Of a stretch of 64,000 nt of DNA, positions 34,614 to 44,843 are shown piece after piece. This DNA comes from JBEGHD01 sp049334165. GTDB taxonomy: Bacteria > Bacteroidota > Bacteroidia > Flavobacteriales_D > Sanyastnellaceae. Where the stretch lies: assembly GCA_049334165.1 (NCBI GenBank), contig JBEGHD010000007.1. One strand, given 5' to 3'. Within the stretch, counting starts at the first letter, position 1. The number at the start of each line of letters is the position of its first letter. The translations under genes and the position numbers were made by a program. Below the pieces are notes generated by a model. That model was not told the DNA's origin and did no database searches. It was given only the letters and a program-made list of their open reading frames with translations.

Positions 34614-35186
34614 ATGATTTTACCGATTGTCGCTTACGGAGATCCAGTGCTTAAGAAAAAGGCACAGGAAATTGATGAAGATTATCCGAACCTCGATGAG
34701 TTGATTGATAATATGTTTGAAACCATGTACAATGCCAGTGGTGTTGGCTTGGCGGCTCCACAAATAGGCAAGTCGATCAGACTTTTTGTGGTAGATGCTT
34801 CACCTTTTGCCGAAGGTGAAGATGGCGATCCCAACTGCGAGGGCTTTAAAAGAGTTTTCATCAACCCGATAATTTTTGAAGAAACTGGTGAAAAATGGCC
34901 TTTTGAAGAAGGCTGCCTGAGTATTCCTCAAATTCGTGAAGAAGTATCCAGAGAGGAGATCATCAAAATTGAATACTACGATGAGAACTGGGATCTTTTT
35001 GAGGAGGAGCTTTCAGGATTTGCTGCCAGAGTGGTGCAACATGAGTACGATCATATTGAGGGGATTTTATTCACAGATCACCTAAAGCCACTTCGCAGAA
35101 CTCTCTTGAAAAGCAAGTTGGCCGACATCAGTAAAGGTAAAGTGAAGGTCGATTACAGAATGAATTTTCCAGTAAAAAAGAAATGA
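34614..35186 (+). CDS. def: peptide deformylase
   Basis: A 190-residue metalloenzyme that removes the formyl group from the N-terminal methionine of nascent proteins. All three motifs are present: GVGLAAPQIG, EGCLSIP (metal Cys) and QHEYDHIEG (HExxH). The start ATG at 34614 gives MILPIVAYGDPVL, the normal family N-terminus. It overlaps the following lipoprotein gene by 4 bases (ATGA). Confidence 0.95.
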   Translation: MILPIVAYGDPVLKKKAQEIDEDYPNLDELIDNMFETMYNASGVGLAAPQIGKSIRLFVVDASPFAEGEDGDPNCEGFKRVFINPIIFEETGEKWPFEEGCLSIPQIREEVSREEIIKIEYYDENWDLFEEELSGFAARVVQHEYDHIEGILFTDHLKPLRRTLLKSKLADISKGKVKVDYRMNFPVKKK

Positions 35187-35767
35187 TGAAAAGTAAATTG
35201 ACATTTATCGCATTGGTCCTGGTGGCGATTTTCACCTGGACTTGTTCTTCTTCTGATAGCGACAGTGCCAGCGGAGAGAAGAAGGAAGGCTTTGAAAAAA
35301 AGTACACGAAAACAGAGCGATTGAAAATCATTGATGATTTGGAGGCCAAGGCATTTGGTAATGACACGGTGATGCCAAAGCGAGCTCTTGCCAATGATTT
35401 GATGCGCAACTACTTTGAATACAAGAACCTGTATCCTAAAGACAGCGTTTCACCTGAGTTTCTTTTTAAAGGAGGTCAGGTTGCTATGTCAATCGGGAAG
35501 TACCACAAGGCCATCGAGGTCTTCAATGTGATTTATGAGGGTTATCCAGACTTTAACAAAAGAGTGGAGGCTCTGAACCTTGTAGCATTTAACTACGACT
35601 ATAATCTCAACGATAGAAATCAGGCCAGAAAGGTCTACGAATTCATAGTTCAAAATTTCCCTGAGCATCATCTGGCAGAAGATGCAGCAGCCAGACTGAC
35701 TACGCTAAACATGAGTGATCAGGAATTAATAGAGCACTTTGAAAAACAGAACAGCTCTGCTCAGTAA
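35183..35767 (+). CDS. lipoprotein with TPR-like helices
   Basis: A 194-residue lipoprotein with lipobox FTWTC (Cys21) followed by a Ser/Asp-rich linker. The rest is helical: FLFKGGQVAMSIGKYHKAIEVF and NQARKVYEFIVQNFPEHHLAED look like tetratricopeptide units, comparable to BamD- or YbgF-like periplasmic proteins. It overlaps def by 4 bases, so it is translationally coupled. Its job is unknown; a role in envelope assembly is plausible. Confidence 0.72.
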   Translation: MMKSKLTFIALVLVAIFTWTCSSSDSDSASGEKKEGFEKKYTKTERLKIIDDLEAKAFGNDTVMPKRALANDLMRNYFEYKNLYPKDSVSPEFLFKGGQVAMSIGKYHKAIEVFNVIYEGYPDFNKRVEALNLVAFNYDYNLNDRNQARKVYEFIVQNFPEHHLAEDAAARLTTLNMSDQELIEHFEKQNSSAQ

Positions 35768-35838
35768 GTTCTTTTAAGCAGAAAGTTTTAATTGGGTAAT
35801 CAACAGCCTTTTGTTTGGCCAGCCGAGAGCCAAATGGT

Positions 35839-35846
35839 TATTTTTG
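35839..35846 (+). promoter_or_regulatory. Bacteroidota -7 promoter box TATTTTTG
   Basis: Exact TAnnTTTG match 30 bases before the aldolase start. Confidence 0.6.
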
Positions 35847-35875
35847 AACGATTTTAAAAAATAAAGCACGACAAA

Positions 35876-36946
35876 ATGAGTCAACGATTCAAACCAGGAG
35901 TACTTCATGGAGAGGCAGTTCAAGATCTGCTTAAGCACGCAAACGAAAATGACTATGCCCTGCCGGCAGTAAATGTTATCGGAACCAACTCAATCAATGC
36001 GGTTTTGGAAACGGCTCGCGATGTAAACTCTCCGGTGATGATTCAGTTCTCCAATGGAGGAGCTTCCTTCTTTGCAGGAAAAGGGCTAAACAACGATAAT
36101 CAGGAAGCGAGCATTCTCGGTGCGGTAAGTGGTGCCATGCATGTTCATCAGGTTGCAGAAGCCTACGGAGTGCCTGTGATTTTGCACACTGACCACGCGG
36201 CCAAAAAGTTGTTGCCCTGGATTGATGGATTGATGAAGCACAACGCCATTCACTACGAGATGTATGGCAAGCCTCTATTCAGTTCTCACATGCTCGATTT
36301 GAGTGAAGAGCCTCTCGAAGAAAATATTGAGATCAGTGCCGGCTACCTCAAGCGACTTCACAAAATGGGAATGACCCTCGAGATTGAGCTCGGAGTTACC
36401 GGAGGTGAAGAAGATGGAGTGGACAACACTGGAATCGACAGCTCGCGACTGTACACGCAGCCGGAGGAGGTCGCTTACGCCTACGAAAAACTCTCTGCCA
36501 TTAGCAAGCGTTTTACTGTAGCGGCTGCTTTTGGAAATGTGCACGGTGTTTACAAGCCGGGAAATGTAGAGCTGCGTCCGGATATCCTGAAAAACTCTCA
36601 GGAATACGTTCAGGAAAAATTCAACACGGGTCACAATCCGATCAATTTTGTATTCCACGGTGGAAGTGGATCTTCACAGGAGCAAATTCGCGAAGCTATC
36701 GGATACGGTGCCATTAAAATGAATATCGATACTGATATGCAGTGGGCTTTCCTTTGTGGTGTGAGAGATTACATTCACGAAAACGGAGATTACCTGAAAA
36801 CTCAGGTTGGAAATCCAGAAGGAGATGACAAGCCGAACAAAAAATACTACGATCCCCGCAAGTGGCTTCGCGAAGGTGAAGCTACCTTTAGAGAAAGGTT
36901 GAAGCAAGCTTTTGATGACTTGAATTGCATGAACAGAAATGCGTAG
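35876..36946 (+). CDS. fbaA: class II fructose-bisphosphate aldolase
   Basis: A 356-residue zinc-dependent aldolase of glycolysis and gluconeogenesis that splits fructose-1,6-bisphosphate into two triose phosphates. Visible are the zinc site HTDHAAKK, an acid region LEIELGVTGGEEDGVDN, AFGNVHGVYKPGN and the phosphate loop VFHGGSGSS, with NIDTDMQWAF near the end. The length of about 355 matches the FbaA (type A) subgroup. It is a single transcription unit with its own promoter box and terminator. Confidence 0.95.
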   Translation: MSQRFKPGVLHGEAVQDLLKHANENDYALPAVNVIGTNSINAVLETARDVNSPVMIQFSNGGASFFAGKGLNNDNQEASILGAVSGAMHVHQVAEAYGVPVILHTDHAAKKLLPWIDGLMKHNAIHYEMYGKPLFSSHMLDLSEEPLEENIEISAGYLKRLHKMGMTLEIELGVTGGEEDGVDNTGIDSSRLYTQPEEVAYAYEKLSAISKRFTVAAAFGNVHGVYKPGNVELRPDILKNSQEYVQEKFNTGHNPINFVFHGGSGSSQEQIREAIGYGAIKMNIDTDMQWAFLCGVRDYIHENGDYLKTQVGNPEGDDKPNKKYYDPRKWLREGEATFRERLKQAFDDLNCMNRNA

Positions 36947-36967
36947 GCAGCTCAAAGGATAATATAT

Positions 36968-36996
36968 AAAGCCCGGCTTTTTAGTCGGGCTTTTTT
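36968..36996 (+). terminator. intrinsic terminator after fbaA
   Basis: AAGCCCG pairs with CGGGCTT around a short T-rich loop and is followed by six T. It lies 22 bases after the aldolase stop. Confidence 0.8.
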
Positions 36997-37091
36997 GTGC
37001 CTGAATTCAAAATTCTAAAAAAAGGCTCGCAAGTTGCTATCTTTCTGGCGCAGGTAAAGGACTAACTTGTAATCAGAAAATTAAAAATCAA

Positions 37092-37451
37092 ATGAATAGA
37101 ATAAGATCTTACACAATGCTCGCAATGGTCATTGCATTTGCAGTGGCTTGCGCCAACAACAAGAATCAAAAAACAGATGAAACTTCAACTATGGCTAACG
37201 AAGAGAAAATGATGCAAGATGGTTACACAAAAGCGCGAGTCGTTTTTGATGAAGAAGCGGATCAGCCCTGTGATTACCTGTTGGTTTCAGCCTCGGGTGA
37301 TCAGGTTATGGAGCCTCTCGAATTTCCTACAGACTTTAAGGAAGCCGATTTGAACGTTTGGATTAAATATGTGCCGCAGCGCAGGCAGGGTAGGTGCGGA
37401 GATGTTTTGCCAATCGAGCTTACTGAAATAAAAAAGAGGACGAAAAATTAA
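37092..37451 (+). CDS. small lipoprotein of unknown function
   Basis: A 119-residue protein with lipobox AVAC (Cys20) and a linker rich in Asn, Lys and Thr. The mature part has two Cys (in QPCDYLL and GRCGDVL) that could form a disulfide, and it ends in a short basic tail. No family is recognised, although similar small lipoproteins of about 120 residues are common in Flavobacteriia. A TATCTTTC box lies about 50 bases upstream. It converges with the large T9SS protein. Confidence 0.65.
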   Translation: MNRIRSYTMLAMVIAFAVACANNKNQKTDETSTMANEEKMMQDGYTKARVVFDEEADQPCDYLLVSASGDQVMEPLEFPTDFKEADLNVWIKYVPQRRQGRCGDVLPIELTEIKKRTKN

Positions 37452-37492
37452 TTTCGCCCTCTTCCAAAAATTTATCTCTTTCGTTGGAAGTG

Positions 37493-40420
37493 CTACTCCA
37501 CAACGATTCTGGTAACTTTTCCTCCTTTTTCGTTTCCGAGTCGGATAAGGTATGCGCCAGCAGCAGCGTAGCTCATGTCGAGCGTGTAAGTGTATTCATT
37601 ACCGTTTTTCTCTACCCAGTTTTGAACCACTTGCTGTCCCATCACATTGTGCACTGAGATTTGCAAAGGCTCATCCACTTTTTCGGTAGTGAATACTACT
37701 GTGTATTGGTCATTGCCATTCGTTTCAACAACTAATTTACCTTCTCCCATGAAAGCTTCACTAATACTGGTTTCCTCGATTACGTTTGCCGTGTAATCTT
37801 CGGTTTCACCGTATTCTGAATCGGCACAGGCATCAAAAGGTACTATTTCATCCCATGCAGTCTTAATTCTCATTAGATGCTCCCCAAGGTTAGCGTCTTG
37901 TGGAATTTCAATTTGAACAGTCTCAGTGAAACTGCCACCGGCCTGACCTTGCGCAATGGTATAATCAGGTAACACTACTTCATCAAATTCAAAGACAAAG
38001 TTATCGTTGAAGTCGATCCATGCACGAACGTGCTGATCGCCATAATTCGTTGTGATTGTCATGTCATGGAACTGATTTCTTTCCAGGTCAGTCGATTGAC
38101 TGGTGTAGTCAGCGTATCCACCGTCAGAGCATCCAGTGGTGTTGCTAATGTCTCCTACTTCAATGAGGTAGAGACCATCACCAAATGTGCAATCTTGTTC
38201 TGGTTGACAAAGCGTTTTGGTGATTGTTGTTTCGGCCACGTCATTGGAGTTATCAACGTCACCATCGAGGTTTGTTCCAGCCTCAATCGTGTAATCTCCG
38301 AGTGCGCTGAAATCACCTTGTGTGTCGAAAGTAAATTCTAGAGAAGAAAGAGTTTCAATTGTCTCTGTTACGGTTTCGGTTACCTGCGGTCCATCGTTGA
38401 TAGTGTAATAAACTTCAAAACCGGACTGAGGAGCTCCACCGTAGTTGTTGATTTCTACGATAATGCTTTCCGACTCTGAAAGCTCAGGGCTGGAAACAGG
38501 TGCTACAATTGTCTCAACTCCCACATCATTCGGAGAAATGTGCTCCACAGTTTTCACAAATTCATCGTTCGTTGAATTCTCATCGTTTTCCAGACTGGTG
38601 AACGCTGTGATTGTGTAAGTTTCTCCGAGTGTTGAGAAATCACCTGTTGCTGTAAATGTGTAGTTGACGTTTTCCGACCCCTCAATAGGTCCGGGAACAA
38701 CTTCATTTACTACTGCTCCACCGTCAATTTGAAAGCTCACAGGAATGTCCGACTGTGTCTGAATTCCGTAGTTTCTGACAGTCACTGTAATTTCTTCGCT
38801 TGCGGTAAGTGTTCCGTCTTCTGGTGAAGTGATATCCAGAATCCCCACATCGTTGTTGAGGTCTGGCGCAAGTTTGAAAACTCCCACACGGCTTGCTCTT
38901 TGGTTTCCGTTAGGAAAGTACTCACCAATGTGCCAAAAAGTCTTGTCATCAAGTGGGTCTATGGTCATCTGAGCGTAGTCTCCATATCTAAAGAATGGGT
39001 CGTTGGTTCCGTTATCTACAAAAGTTCCTTCTGGAACAGTCATTTCCCCAAGAGGGTCTCCTGCGAAACGTCCAGTGAATCGAATGCCCGGGAACTCCTC
39101 TTCACTAACCACGGTATATCCAAGTCCGATATTTCCATCCACGTCCATGCAGATTCCACCGCTAAAGGCGCTAAGTCCATCGGGTTGGGTATAAGTTCCC
39201 TCCTGATAAATTTCCCATGGTTCGCCATCGGCATCCTGACGGAGCTCTACCCAGCGAATACCTGCGAGTTCATCGCTGTTGGTGAGGTCGACCACCCAGT
39301 TCATTACACAGGCATTGTAGCCTGCAAATCTGCGATATTGAGCCATGTACATTATTGTCGCCTGTAGCGCATCGATATCTGTTCCATCTGGTTGTGTGAG
39401 GTTTGCGAACGAACCACCGTCAAAAACCCCATCAAAGGCAGTTGTTGGAATTTCTTGTGGGGAGCTGATTTCAGAATTGCCTAGGTTGTCCCAATCCATG
39501 TTGATATTCCAAATCTTCAGGTGGTCATTATTTACGCCTGCCCACGAGTCGTCCTGCATATAGACGATTGGTGCATCTCCAGCCGGTGGAGCTTCTGCAC
39601 CATTGGCATTGAACCCGGCCGGACTATAAAATCCACTTGTGGTAATTCCGGGAAGTGGAAAACCCACAAATGCAGCATCTTCGATTCCATTTAGCATGGC
39701 CTCTCTGTCGAGAGCATAAACCACTTCGCTAGTTCCGGCTGAGCCAGAGTTTTTGTTGGCTGTGATGTAGTAACCATCAGACCACACGGAAATTTTTTCG
39801 TAATCAGGAAAAGATCCAGTTTCGAAGCGGTAGGTATACCAGCCATCATTCACTGGGTCTGGACCCTGGCAGACAGCAACCAGAATACTATTTGGCGTAT
39901 CGCTAAATTGAATAATAACGAATCTGTCGGCATATCGGTCGTAAACAACACAAGGGTCACCGAGCGTCTCACCCGGAAAAATGGTACCTAGTGAAGCTGC
40001 CGGTGTCAATGGATTTCCATCACGATCGTGAATTCTAAATCCAGAGTTCCATGCATTCACAAAATGATTTGGTCCGATTGCTCCGGTAGGGTCCTGAAGG
40101 CTACCGCTGACATTTGCATTAAAAGTAAGAATTGGCTCTACGCTTGCCCCACGCTGCGCAGATTGCTGAAGGTCGGCAAGTGGATCAGCTCCGTGCGGAA
40201 GACCTTTACCAGGAACTACTTTGTTCGCTCCTCGCCTTTTCATTTCACCAGCTTCTTCACCACTTGGTGGTTGAACAGATTCCATGCTCGCAATCGCTGG
40301 AATTTCTGTCATGCTGGAAGCGTTCGAAATCAATGTCGGGCCCGCTGGTTCTCCACTCTGGGAAAAGCCTGTGAGTAAAAGACCCGTGAATAAAAACAAC
40401 AGGGTATACTTTTTCATCAT
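37493..40420 (-). CDS. large T9SS-exported protein with CARDB and GEVED domains
   Basis: About 975 residues from ATG at 40420, chosen because a TACTTTTG promoter box at 40496-40503 lies inside the longer open frame. The signal peptide ends near TGFSQ. The N-terminal 500 residues look like a beta-propeller-type region (GAIGPNHFVNAWNSGFRIHD, CVVYDRYADRFVIIQF). Two CARDB-like adhesion domains follow (DVGILDITSPEDGTL; DVGVETIVAPVSSPEL), then a GEVED domain (FNDNFVFEFDE to YGETEDYTANV). The last 85 residues are a type A T9SS sorting domain (VHNVMGQQVVQNW, AGAYLIRLGNE). It is probably a surface-anchored or released adhesin or hydrolase-like protein; no catalytic domain is certain. Confidence 0.85.
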   Translation of the reverse strand: MMKKYTLLFLFTGLLLTGFSQSGEPAGPTLISNASSMTEIPAIASMESVQPPSGEEAGEMKRRGANKVVPGKGLPHGADPLADLQQSAQRGASVEPILTFNANVSGSLQDPTGAIGPNHFVNAWNSGFRIHDRDGNPLTPAASLGTIFPGETLGDPCVVYDRYADRFVIIQFSDTPNSILVAVCQGPDPVNDGWYTYRFETGSFPDYEKISVWSDGYYITANKNSGSAGTSEVVYALDREAMLNGIEDAAFVGFPLPGITTSGFYSPAGFNANGAEAPPAGDAPIVYMQDDSWAGVNNDHLKIWNINMDWDNLGNSEISSPQEIPTTAFDGVFDGGSFANLTQPDGTDIDALQATIMYMAQYRRFAGYNACVMNWVVDLTNSDELAGIRWVELRQDADGEPWEIYQEGTYTQPDGLSAFSGGICMDVDGNIGLGYTVVSEEEFPGIRFTGRFAGDPLGEMTVPEGTFVDNGTNDPFFRYGDYAQMTIDPLDDKTFWHIGEYFPNGNQRASRVGVFKLAPDLNNDVGILDITSPEDGTLTASEEITVTVRNYGIQTQSDIPVSFQIDGGAVVNEVVPGPIEGSENVNYTFTATGDFSTLGETYTITAFTSLENDENSTNDEFVKTVEHISPNDVGVETIVAPVSSPELSESESIIVEINNYGGAPQSGFEVYYTINDGPQVTETVTETIETLSSLEFTFDTQGDFSALGDYTIEAGTNLDGDVDNSNDVAETTITKTLCQPEQDCTFGDGLYLIEVGDISNTTGCSDGGYADYTSQSTDLERNQFHDMTITTNYGDQHVRAWIDFNDNFVFEFDEVVLPDYTIAQGQAGGSFTETVQIEIPQDANLGEHLMRIKTAWDEIVPFDACADSEYGETEDYTANVIEETSISEAFMGEGKLVVETNGNDQYTVVFTTEKVDEPLQISVHNVMGQQVVQNWVEKNGNEYTYTLDMSYAAAGAYLIRLGNEKGGKVTRIVVE

Positions 40421-40495
40421 AAAAATTTGAGTTAGTACGATTTTAAAACGATCTGAAGAGATACGAGGTTCTTGCGTTTCTCTTTCCTTGCATTC

Positions 40496-40503
40496 CAAAA
40501 GTA
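40496..40503 (-). promoter_or_regulatory. Bacteroidota -7 promoter box TACTTTTG
   Basis: Exact TAnnTTTG match 75 bases upstream of the ATG at 40420. It decides the start of the CARDB/GEVED protein. Confidence 0.6.
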
Positions 40504-40628
40504 ACATTTTAAACTCTTTGTTCCTTTATAATCAAAGGCAAAATGAACTCTATCTCGGATTCCCGATACACGGAATTATTTCATTTCATTAGTCTGTCGA
40601 AGAAAAGAGCAAAGTGCTGAATTGGGTG

Positions 40629-40657
40629 TCGAGATATCAAGAAAAGCGATATTTCGA
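40629..40657. promoter_or_regulatory. inverted repeat upstream of the FN3/MAM gene promoter
   Basis: TCGAGATATC and GATATTTCGA are complementary at 9 of 10 positions with a 9-base spacer. The site lies about 26 bases upstream of the -7 box at 40683, a position where an activator or repressor could bind. Confidence 0.35.
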
Positions 40658-40682
40658 GAAAACCCAAAATGCAATATTTCCG

Positions 40683-40690
40683 TAAGTTTG
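40683..40690 (+). promoter_or_regulatory. Bacteroidota -7 promoter box TAAGTTTG
   Basis: Exact TAnnTTTG match about 160 bases before the gene at 40851, implying a long leader. Confidence 0.5.
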
Positions 40691-40850
40691 TAGGACTGTC
40701 GCGCAATGATTCGAATGCCTTTAAAATCAGGTGTTTCAAGTCGCTGAAGCACAGTTTTATGCATGTGAAGTTCAGATTTGATCAATATTTGATCTCTACT
40801 GAAAAAAGCTTTAGTGTAAACCTATTCTACGGTGAAAAACTGACCGTTCA

Positions 40851-43800
40851 ATGAAAAGATTAACCAATTTGAATGCAGTATTGGCTGCGATATTACTTCT
40901 GGCATTTTCAGGCTCTGGGCTTGCAAATGAAACAGTAGGTGCCAATCTTACATCAGAAGACAGAGACAACCCGGCTGTGCTGGTTTGTGAGCCACCAACT
41001 GGTATTGAAGCTCAGGCTACAGGGCCCGAGTCAATTTATGCAGCCTGGCAACCCGCTGGAGATGAGGTCTCCTGGGAGCTTCAGTATGGCGCTGTGGGTT
41101 TTGATCATCTTGCAGAAGAAGGAACTATTGTTTCAGCTGGTGGAAGTCCTGAAGTTTCTGTTTCGTCTCTTACACCTGAAAGCACCTATGAAATTTATGT
41201 GCGTTCAGTTTGTGAATCACCGACTGAATTTTCTGATTGGGTAGGCCCGATAGAGGTTACCACTGCTTGTCAGTCAGTCTCCCTGGATTACTTACAATCC
41301 TTCGATAGTGTTTTACCACTTTGCTGGGCTGAGGCCGGAGATGGCAACCCGACTGATGGCCCACAACTTTTGGGCGAGTCAGATTGGATTGCAGATGATT
41401 TTATGGACAATAATGCTTCGGACGCTATCCGACTACACTTACATTCCAATTCAGATAATGAATGGCTGTTTTCACCTTTTGTTTCGCTAACTACAGAAGA
41501 ACTCTGTGAAGTGTCTCTCGACATTGGAGTAAAGGAGTTTTTGGGCTCGGCTTCATCGATGGGTTCTGACGATCAAATTCAACTCCTCATTCGCCTCGAA
41601 GGAGAGTCGAACTGGACAAATATTGAAACCTGGGACTCCAGCTTTGAGTCACCGGTTAATGGACAAAACTTTAGCTTCGACATTACGAGCTACGCTAACG
41701 AGACAGTTCAATTTGCCATTTGGGTAACTGACGGTGCCATCGATGATCCGGAGAACAATAAAGTTTTCATCGACAATTTTCAAGTTAAGGAAGTAGCCAC
41801 CTGTCCGGCAGTGACTGATATTTCTACTACAGCTATCGACCCTTACTCAGCTTCTTTAACCTGGCAACCTCAGGGCATCGAAGAGTTGTGGAATGTAGCT
41901 CTCGGAACAACCGGATTCGAACCGCTCCTGGGAGAGGGAGAAGTTTTTACTGTTTCAGGTACACCGGAAATTTTATTCGAAGATTTTGCTCCTGGCGCTA
42001 CCTACCAGGTTTACGTGCAGGCAGTCTGCATCGAAGGAGAAGATTCTTCCGACTGGACTGGACCATTCACTTTCACTACACCATGTGGCGTGGAATTCCC
42101 CGAGTATGTTCAGGACTTTACTTTTTTTGTTCCCAACTGCTGGGTCAAAGCTGGCAATGGTAGTCCTTCTCTAGGGCCGTCTCAATTTGGCGCAGGTGGA
42201 TGGGTTTCCGATTTCTACATGGAAAATACCAATACTGATGCTGCTCGCTTGATGCTCAATTCAAATACTTCTCAGGAATGGCTCATCTCACCAGAGATCG
42301 AGCTAACTGCGGGTACAGAGTATCAACTCGATTTCGATTTCGGGATATTGTTTGCCGATGATGAGACTGCGGGAAACCTGGGGACAGATGACGAGTTTCG
42401 AGTATTGATTTCATTGGATGATGGCGATTCGTGGACTACTCTCGCCACAGTGGATAATTCCTACTCTTCGGAAGAAGGTGGTGAAATGCTGGATTTCAAC
42501 CTGGCTACCTACGAAGGAGAAACAGTGAGGTTTGCGCTCTGGGGCACCGATGGTAGTGTTCTCGACACGCCAGCGAGAACAATTTACATCGATAATTTTC
42601 GAGTGAGAGAAGTTCCTTCCTGTCCTGAGCCTGCGGATCTGGCTTATTACAACGTGAGCATCACCACAGCAAACCTATCCTGGGAAGTTACTGGAGACGA
42701 AGATCAATGGACTGTCTCCTACGGACCTCCCGGATACGATCCAAATGGAAGTGAGGGGACTGAAGTTACAGCCAGCACCAATTTCAATTATCAGCTGACC
42801 GATCTAACTACTTCCACTCCATATGATGTTTATGTGAGAGCTGAATGCATTCCAGGTGAAGATGTGTCGCTTTGGGACGGGCCTGTTTCATTCGAAACGC
42901 TTTGCCAGACTTCTCCGATTACAGAATATCCTTACTACGAAGATTTTGATGAGGAGCTTCCTCCGGCAATTCCTTGTGGATGGTGGGAAGAGAACACAAA
43001 TGGCGATTTATTTTCCTGGGAAACTAGCGACATCTACGGCTACTCAGAGCCGAATGCCCTATTTATTAGGTATAACGATGTGCAATTTGTTGCAATGGAT
43101 GACTGGGTGTTTTCGCCAGAAATGGTGATGAGCACCAGCCAGACGTACACGCTGACTTTTAGATATAAGACTGGAGGAGAGAACTTTTCAGAAAATCTCG
43201 GGATATTCCTATGTGAGACAGACGATAGCGAGAGCGTTATTTCTGAGCTCATCGCTCTCGAGGGGATTTCTAATCTCCAATACGAAACCGCGCAAGTTAG
43301 TTTTGAAGTGGATGCTGATGCATCTTATCACATTGGTTTCCATGGGTACAGCGGTAATGGAGAGTTCTACATCGCTGTAGATGATGTTAGAGTTTGCGAT
43401 GTGCCATCCGCTGATGTGGAGACTGACGCGATATCTGTTGAGTCGCTTCCATCGACCATCGAGGGCGAACTCAATGCATGTTTCTCGAACAGCTTTGGGC
43501 CTGATGATCCCGACAAATTTTACACATTCACCGCTCCCGAATGCACGGACTCAATTGATGTGAGTCTTTGCAACTCCGATTTTGACACTCGACTGAGCCT
43601 GGTGGACAGTGAAGGTAACGTACTTGATGTTAGTGATAATGCAGAGGGTTGTGGTCTACAATCAGCGTGCTACGGGGTTGAGGTAATCCCGGGAAATGAT
43701 TATACGATTGTGATAGAGGGAGTTAACGGAGCCACAGGAAATTACGAATTGGCAATAGACCTCTATCAAACTTTCGAAAATCCTGCTTTCAGTTTTGAAG

Positions 43801-44519
43801 CTGGAGAATTTTGTATAAATGAAATACTCGCTGTGCCCGAAGTAATGGGTACTGAGGGAGGAACCTTCTCTGGGGCAACTGGTTTGGTAATCGATCCGAT
43901 CACCGGGGAAGTTGATTTGGAGGCGACCGGTCCTGGAGTTTTTGCTGTCACCTACACCACGAGCGATGGTCCTTGCGGTGCCAGTGAGACCAAAGAGATT
44001 GAAATTCTGCCGATGCCTTCAGCAGAGTTTTCGCTTGCGGATGACACATTGTGCGTTTACTTCGACCCTGTATTTCCAGATCTAACTGGAGATCCAGGAG
44101 GGGAGTTCTCCTCAGGTACTGGTCTTGCAATCGACCCTTCAACAGGTGAGATTGATCCTGCTGAAAGTGAAATAGGGTCTTACGTTGTCAGCTATGAGGT
44201 AACCATTGATGGATGCACTTCAACCAGTCAGCAGCAAGTTGTGATTGATCTGTGTACGAATGTCGGTGAACGGGTCGAGGTCGATTTCTCTGTTTACCCA
44301 AACCCGACTGATCGAGAGATCTCAATTACTCTGAGAGGCGTTAAAGGTGATTTCTTCATGGAGATTTACGATCTCACCGGCAAGGTCTTGTTTGCTAAAG
44401 AATTAACTGGTAAGAATAGCCAGGTAATAACTCTTCCTCATCTTTCCGAAGGGATTTACATGCTAAAAATCGAAGGAAATAAAACGAGTAATATTAAAAA
44501 ATTGTTAATTGACAGATGA
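40851..44519 (+). CDS. T9SS-exported FN3 / MAM-like modular protein
   Basis: A 1222-residue protein. The signal peptide ends near LANE. Three FN3-type modules (each with W..G.E..W...YG..GFD and TYEIYVRSVC-type strands) alternate with three MAM-like jelly-roll modules (SDNEWLFSPFVSLTT, FIDNFQVKEV endings). Then comes a pre-peptidase-like domain (about 850-960; GPDDPDKFYTFTAPEC, DFDTRLSLVDSEGN), two short repeats (GGEFSSGTGLAIDPSTGEID type) and a type A T9SS sorting domain (VYPNPTDREISI, IYDLTGKVLF, EGIYMLKIEG). No catalytic domain is visible, so an adhesin or matrix role is likely. It is the smaller relative of the protein at 45078. Confidence 0.87.
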   Translation: MKRLTNLNAVLAAILLLAFSGSGLANETVGANLTSEDRDNPAVLVCEPPTGIEAQATGPESIYAAWQPAGDEVSWELQYGAVGFDHLAEEGTIVSAGGSPEVSVSSLTPESTYEIYVRSVCESPTEFSDWVGPIEVTTACQSVSLDYLQSFDSVLPLCWAEAGDGNPTDGPQLLGESDWIADDFMDNNASDAIRLHLHSNSDNEWLFSPFVSLTTEELCEVSLDIGVKEFLGSASSMGSDDQIQLLIRLEGESNWTNIETWDSSFESPVNGQNFSFDITSYANETVQFAIWVTDGAIDDPENNKVFIDNFQVKEVATCPAVTDISTTAIDPYSASLTWQPQGIEELWNVALGTTGFEPLLGEGEVFTVSGTPEILFEDFAPGATYQVYVQAVCIEGEDSSDWTGPFTFTTPCGVEFPEYVQDFTFFVPNCWVKAGNGSPSLGPSQFGAGGWVSDFYMENTNTDAARLMLNSNTSQEWLISPEIELTAGTEYQLDFDFGILFADDETAGNLGTDDEFRVLISLDDGDSWTTLATVDNSYSSEEGGEMLDFNLATYEGETVRFALWGTDGSVLDTPARTIYIDNFRVREVPSCPEPADLAYYNVSITTANLSWEVTGDEDQWTVSYGPPGYDPNGSEGTEVTASTNFNYQLTDLTTSTPYDVYVRAECIPGEDVSLWDGPVSFETLCQTSPITEYPYYEDFDEELPPAIPCGWWEENTNGDLFSWETSDIYGYSEPNALFIRYNDVQFVAMDDWVFSPEMVMSTSQTYTLTFRYKTGGENFSENLGIFLCETDDSESVISELIALEGISNLQYETAQVSFEVDADASYHIGFHGYSGNGEFYIAVDDVRVCDVPSADVETDAISVESLPSTIEGELNACFSNSFGPDDPDKFYTFTAPECTDSIDVSLCNSDFDTRLSLVDSEGNVLDVSDNAEGCGLQSACYGVEVIPGNDYTIVIEGVNGATGNYELAIDLYQTFENPAFSFEAGEFCINEILAVPEVMGTEGGTFSGATGLVIDPITGEVDLEATGPGVFAVTYTTSDGPCGASETKEIEILPMPSAEFSLADDTLCVYFDPVFPDLTGDPGGEFSSGTGLAIDPSTGEIDPAESEIGSYVVSYEVTIDGCTSTSQQQVVIDLCTNVGERVEVDFSVYPNPTDREISITLRGVKGDFFMEIYDLTGKVLFAKELTGKNSQVITLPHLSEGIYMLKIEGNKTSNIKKLLIDR

Positions 44520-44843
44520 TAAATAGAGTGAAAAGTGGCAATTGTTTTAAAATCAGAGTTTTCTGACCAACGATGATTGTCATTTAGGTGAAGTTAAGAG
44601 TAGAATGAAAATATCCCAAATGGAATAGGTTTCCAACCGATTCGAAGTTTGTAAAGCTTGGAACTAATTGTATCACACCACAAAATGAATTTGTTTCAGG
44701 TTGCATTGTCGCGACAACAATTATTGAACTAAATGATTCATTTCGTTTGCACTCCAGGTTGGTGAGTGATATATTTTATCATTAAAAATAAGATTCCAAG
44801 AGTCGTCAAGATCGTTCAACGTCTTTTTTTAGCAAAAAGCTTC

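Larger units (their letters stand above)
40421..40850. other. 430-base divergent intergenic region
   Basis: It lies between two oppositely oriented T9SS cargo genes. It contains a leftward box (40496-40503), a rightward box (40683-40690) and an inverted repeat (40629-40657). No protein frame of note was found apart from short chance frames. Confidence 0.6.
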
